From positions 1 to 46,403 of the forward strand of contig JADGJT010000172.1 in assembly GCA_027604005.1 (NCBI GenBank): DNA of 46,403 bases, read 5' to 3'. A program made the position numbers and the translations under genes. Below the pieces are notes generated by a model. That model saw only the letters and a list, made by a program, of their open reading frames with translations, searched no databases and was not told the origin of the DNA. Source of the stretch: Dinochytrium kinnereticum. Taxonomy: Eukaryota; Chytridiomycota; Chytridiomycetes; Chytridiales; Chytridiaceae. Shown piece after piece: positions 42,935 through 46,403 of the stretch (position 1 is the stretch's first letter; each line of letters opens with the position of its first letter).

Positions 42935-43557
42935 GAAATCGATGGGTTCGAGGAGAAGCTCAAGAGTCGCTTCTCAGTCACGGTACAGGGAGAACCCCGC
43001 TACGCCATAGGAACTCAGGTCAGGTACTATCAGGAGAAAGGAGCAGTAGGACTCAAGCAAGAAGCTTACGTCAAGAAGATGCTTAAGAAGATTTGGGTCC
43101 CAACCAACTACGTCAGGACCCTACCTATTCAACCCCGGACTCGTCTTAGTAAAACCAGTGAGGATGAGGAGGCCCTGGGGGAGGTTGATGGAGTCGCATA
43201 CGGGACAGTGATGGGATCGTTGATGTATGTCATGGTGAACACGCGACCAGATTTACCGTGGGAATGCTATCGCGCTATCAGGCGATACCAGGGGCAGCGC
43301 ATTGGGAATATGCTGAGAAGCTGCTGGGGTATCTTGATACACTCAAAGTCTTGGGATCCGTTACGAGAGAACTGAAGGGTTACTGAGGCTTGAAGGGTAT
43401 TGCGACGCGGATCTTGGTAACGATCCAGACGGGCGGAAGAGCATCAGCGGATTTGTGATCCTGCTGAATGGGGGAGCCGTGGTCTGGGGAGCACGAAAAC
43501 AGGCGTTGGTGGCAGTCTCAAGCGCGGAAGTAGAATACGCGGCCATGAGCGAGGCCT
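42935..43557 (+). pseudogene. Copia reverse-transcriptase end and RNase H fragment
   Basis: The frame contains LKSRFSVTVQGEPRYAIGTQ and a KQEAYVKKMLKK segment typical of the copia RT end, then GSLMYVMVNTRPDLPW. After a frame shift near 43376 comes RNase H: YCDADLGNDPDGRKSISGFV, GGAVVWGARKQALVAVSSAE and VEYAAMSEA. It is cut at 43557 by an insertion and resumes at 44419. The YxDD-bearing middle of reverse transcriptase is missing. Confidence 0.7.
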
Positions 43558-44418
43558 GTGAAGTTATGTATAACTGTCACCGAAAAGGCGCAAGTGCATA
43601 ATACTTAGTGCACAGCATTGTTTAATGTTTATTACTTATATAGCGCCGATGACGCGAAAGACGCGTATTGGTGATTTAGAAGTGAAGATAGTTGTGTGTG
43701 TATGTATATCTACTGTGTTTAGTGATTAGATGTATGGGAGAGCAAAACTTAAATTGATTTACAACCTACATAAAGACCTAGTTCCAGGCCAGTTAGGGCT
43801 GTGCTCTCCCTCCCCATTTATTATTTATCGCGTTTGAGTAGTCCGTGAGGCGTTCAAGGATCGGACGTCGCCGGGGGGTGCCGTACCGCTAGACCAAGAC
43901 ACTGTCTAAGTAAGGGTAAACCAGAGATAGACGCCTTCATGGCACAACCCCTTACGAAGGTCTGCTCGGATAAACCACCTCTGTCCATGATCTCTGGCGA
44001 TGACATGGGCTACCAGATTGTCCTGGAAGGGGAGTGCGGCCTGAAAGGAGCCCTGTGTAGACGAGCTAGGAGTGAGGACATGTTAAAACGGCTTACAGAC
44101 GATTGTGAAGCTCAAGAATACTCCTAGGAGCGGGATGGACTCCCTTCTAGTAGCCCCTTCTACCTAGGTACGTGTGATCTCCGTATAGGTTCGTTTTGTT
44201 ATTGTTTTTTCGTTATTTTCCCTTTCACCATAATAGAACTGCTTGAGAACCACTGGCAAGTTGTAACAGCAAACAAAATCCTTGCCTCAGCAAAAGAGGA
44301 GCTGCAGCCACACACGGACCTTGAAGGATGTTCAAGAACGAGGATGGCGCGGCACAGTGAATTCTTTCTCCATAGTGGTCAAAGCTTGAACTATGGAGGG
44401 CCAAAGAGAGAAACTCAC
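43558..44418. mobile_element. 861-bp insertion in RNase H with 6-bp target duplication
   Basis: The RNase H frame is interrupted after AGGCCT (43552-43557) and resumes exactly at a second AGGCCT (44419-44424); removing the insert and one copy restores the frame (MSEASLELIWVK). The insert begins GTGAAG and ends ACTCAC, giving GTGA/TCAC inverted ends; shifting by one base gives TG...CA ends as in a solo LTR. It contains AT-rich stretches, no long credible ORF, and on the minus strand near 43898-43880 a TTGGTCTAGCGGTA stretch resembling a tRNA A box. It could be a solo LTR or a short non-autonomous element. Confidence 0.7.
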
Positions 44419-44640
44419 AGGCCTCGTTGGAGCTCATCTGGGTGAAGCAGCTCCTTGAAGAAATCGGTTACGGGCTTGACGCACCTCCACCACTCTACTG
44501 CGACAACGCGGCCGCAAGCGCAATCGCCAACCCGGTCATCAGTTCCAAGACAAGGCAAAATGACTATCATGTCGCGGTATGAGACCGCGTCAGCCAGCGG
44601 CTTCTGGAGGTTCGGCACATAGGGACAGCGGAACAGCAAC
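44419..44640 (+). pseudogene. Copia RNase H C-terminal fragment
   Basis: Continues the RNase H domain after the insertion: SLELIWVKQLLEEIGYG, LYCDNAAASAIANPVISSKT and, after an in-frame stop, RHIGTAEQQPADIF, matching the end of copia polyproteins. No clear 3' LTR follows; 44641-44880 holds nothing I recognise. Confidence 0.65.
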
Positions 44641-44979
44641 CCGCCGACATCTTTGTTGTTTGCGCGTCGCGTCGGGTGTGTCGCGAGTGCAAGTCATCCT
44701 CATTTAAGTTTACGGGCGCGGAACGCGCGCATTAGAAAACATCACAAGTTTATCCTGTTTATGCAGACCCTACCTTTGATGTGGCATTCAGTTATTGGAC
44801 GTTTTCAAGTAGTTAAAGAAATTAAATTTTTTTTAAAGAAGATGTATAAAAGGCATACGAAGAATCATGAATAAAAAATAGATCTTGAGTGAAAACTGTC
44901 CAAGTTCCATCGTCCGACATCGATCCCCGTCCAGACGTCTCGCCGGCTCAAGACTTCAACAGTGTCGCTGCCTTGCGGG

Positions 44980-45760
44980 ACAGCCATTTCGGTGAGCCAA
45001 CTGCGTCGCGTCACGGACTGGACACGGCGAACCTTGAGAGCAAACAATTACTCAGCTTACAGAAAGATCACCCATGAAGCCCAGCACAGCCGGACTGATC
45101 CTATGGAACTCTTGGATTTCAAGGAGTTTGTTGTAGATCTAATGGTGTTTCTAAAGATCTCTCTCAGCAGAGTAGCCAACATGGATCAAACCAACGTTCC
45201 ATTTGGTCTGCAGAATGATAAACCTGTGGGGCATGTCGGACAAAAACTTGTAAGTTAAGAATCCAAGGGTCAAAGGGGGTAAGTCATCAATTATTTTGTT
45301 TTTTTCCACTAGTTTACATTAAATTTAAAATACAAGGTGGCTGGGCAACATGCAACTGACTGTTGTAGGAGATGGTACGAAATTGGAGCCTTTCATCATC
45401 TTTCTGGGGAAAAGGACCAAAAAAAGAAAAAAAAAATCACGGATCATCACAGAAATGAAGCAATTCAATGAAGAATATCTTGGACATGCTCAATTTTCGG
45501 TACAGGATCATGGATGGACCGATGAGGAATTAATGCTAAAATGGGTGGAACGAATTTGGAAGCCGTTTGCTGTAAAGAAGGCTTCGGAGGGGCCATGCAT
45601 TTTGATGCTGGACAGATTTTCTGTGTACAAGCAGTCTGCAGTTGTCATTGCTATAAGCGCGTGCAACACATGTCTGGATGGGAGAAGCGGAGTCATCATC
45701 CCGAGGTTAGGAAATAAGGAAGTTGGAGGAACGGATGTGGGAAAAGTGGTTTATTTGTGA
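44980..45760 (+). pseudogene. Pogo-like DDE transposase remnant
   Basis: Two pieces match the DDE_1 core of pogo/Tigger-type transposases. The first (about 45063-45258) has a VANMDQTNVPF motif carrying the first catalytic Asp, and GHVGQKLVS. The second (45350-45700) has VVGDGTKLEPFIIFLGKR, HGWTDEELMLKWVERIWKPF and ILMLDRFSVYK with the second Asp. The two are separated by a stop and about 90 bp that could be an intron, though phases do not join cleanly. No DNA-binding N-terminus or terminal inverted repeats are seen. I regard it as decayed. Confidence 0.6.
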
Positions 45761-45840
45761 CTGAAATCTGGTATGACAAAGAGAGATACGAAGGGAGGAA
45801 GTGGCGCAGTGGAAGGAAGAAAACGGAGACGCTGAGAGAT

Positions 45841-45955
45841 GTTTGCGGGCACGATTATTCAACCCGCAAACAGGTGAGTGGGAAACGGATTGAGAAGGAA
45901 GGGTGGATAGGATGTAAACATGTAAATAAAACTCACGATTATTCAACCCGCAAAC
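45841..45955. repeat. Direct 22-nt repeat, one copy within a 9-bp hairpin
   Basis: A 22-nt sequence beginning CACGATTATTCAACC occurs at 45850-45871 and again at 45934-45955. In the first copy its end CCCGCAAAC pairs with GTTTGCGGG at 45841-45849, giving a perfect 9-bp hairpin with a 13-nt loop. The second copy lacks the left arm. It lies just downstream of the transposase remnant and may be part of the element end. Confidence 0.6.
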
Positions 45956-46065
45956 AACACACTAGTCGTGCATATACCACCTGGTACCACCAACTGTTTC
46001 CAAGTCTGTGATGTCGGAGTCAACAGACCCTTTAAAAGCAAACTTTGAGCTTTTATCAACACCTG

Positions 46066-46323
46066 TCACCATTTCAATATCCATCTGTTCCCATCATCTT
46101 CATAGAGCTCAACAACTTGAGCAAACTTATTCACATACAAATCCCCACAGCCCAACAAACACTTTGGGAGAAACCCGATAGTGCAAGTCTCCATCCCGTT
46201 TTCAATAGATACAGCCTTGACGGCAATTTCAGCCTTCTCAATTCTATCATCAAAAATGACACAGTTTGAAGCGGATGAAAGAGTTCTTATTGCGGAATCC
46301 TGCTTTCCTGTTTCATCGTTCAC
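46066..46323 (-). CDS. Possible HIRAN-like fragment
   Basis: The 85-aa ORF reads IEKAEIAVKAVSIENGMETC, then TIGFLPKCLL and KFAQVVELYEDD. The order (charged strand, N-rich turn, IGFLP, then a late VV-Y strand) loosely resembles HIRAN domains, which bind DNA 3' ends or nicks. The HIRAN match is weak and from pattern only. The ORF lies about 80 bp from the right edge and may be one exon of a larger gene outside the window. Confidence 0.3.
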   Translation of the reverse strand: MNDETGKQDSAIRTLSSASNCVIFDDRIEKAEIAVKAVSIENGMETCTIGFLPKCLLGCGDLYVNKFAQVVELYEDDGNRWILKW

Positions 46324-46403
46324 TATCCATCATCATTATTTTCCTATTATTCGTAGCATGTACCTTGTACTACTAAGTGTTACCCCTTTATAAGCTCCCA
46401 GTT

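Larger units (their letters stand above)
41540..44650. mobile_element. Broken Ty1/copia-type LTR retrotransposon
   Basis: Fragments of a copia polyprotein are spread over about 3.1 kb: integrase on + (41558-41943), linker and start of reverse transcriptase on - (41944-42868), end of reverse transcriptase and RNase H on + (42935-43557 and 44419-44640). The order suggests one + strand element in which about 0.9 kb was flipped, and into which an 861-bp element later inserted. Frameshifts and stops show it is dead. No flanking LTR pair could be found by eye. Confidence 0.75.

Overview
This window is nuclear DNA of a zoosporic, chytrid-like fungus. Every multi-exon gene uses short GT-AG introns, mostly 40-130 nt. 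The core genes are fungal or opisthokont in type. Two genes, a Tectonic-family protein and an RJL (RabJ/DNAJC27-type) GTPase, belong to families tied to cilia and flagella and are lost from non-flagellated fungi. A Crinkler-like gene and decayed Ty1/copia and pogo-type transposons also fit an early-diverging fungus. I read all exon joins by eye from splice sites, reading phase and family resemblance; none has transcript support.

Layout. Bases 1-3.6 kb are an AT-rich accessory island. It starts with a truncated, nearly identical copy of the enoyl-CoA isomerase gene and holds a Crinkler-like gene (-), several small unrecognised ORFs and decayed coding sequence. From 3.6 to 6.2 kb come peroxisomal enoyl-CoA isomerase (+) and proteasome subunit beta7 (+). 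From 6.9 to 10.2 kb there is an AN1 zinc-finger gene (-) and a DM13-DM13-DOMON-cupredoxin surface protein (-). From 10.9 to 13.7 kb is Tectonic (+), and from 14.05 to 19.3 kb is the 16-exon XRN1 gene (-). From 19.4 to 25.5 kb four genes run head to tail on +: CKS1, a Phactr-like RPEL protein, an SUV4-20-type H4K20 methyltransferase joined to PWWP and Tudor-knot domains, and RJL. On - follow mitochondrial uL2 and arginase. IML1/DEPDC5 (+) diverges from arginase, followed by HIS3 (-), a DUF952 gene (+), signal peptide peptidase (-), a small hypothetical gene (+), eIF3g (+) and a GATA-finger gene (-).

From about 40.5 kb to the right edge the window turns repeat-rich. It has a TGGA microsatellite, a broken Ty1/copia element with an internal inverted segment and an 861-bp nested insertion, a decayed pogo-like DDE transposase and a possible HIRAN-like fragment.

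Themes. Compact divergent promoters pair arginase with IML1 (69 bp), HIS3 with DUF952 (24 bp), signal peptide peptidase with a hypothetical gene (60 bp) and XRN1 with CKS1 (85 bp). Arginase, IML1 (TORC1 inhibition under amino-acid limitation) and HIS3 form a short nitrogen and amino-acid cluster. The most unusual object is the predicted fusion of an H4K20 methyltransferase with the chromatin-reader type (PWWP) that in fission yeast is a separate Set9 partner, Pdp1.
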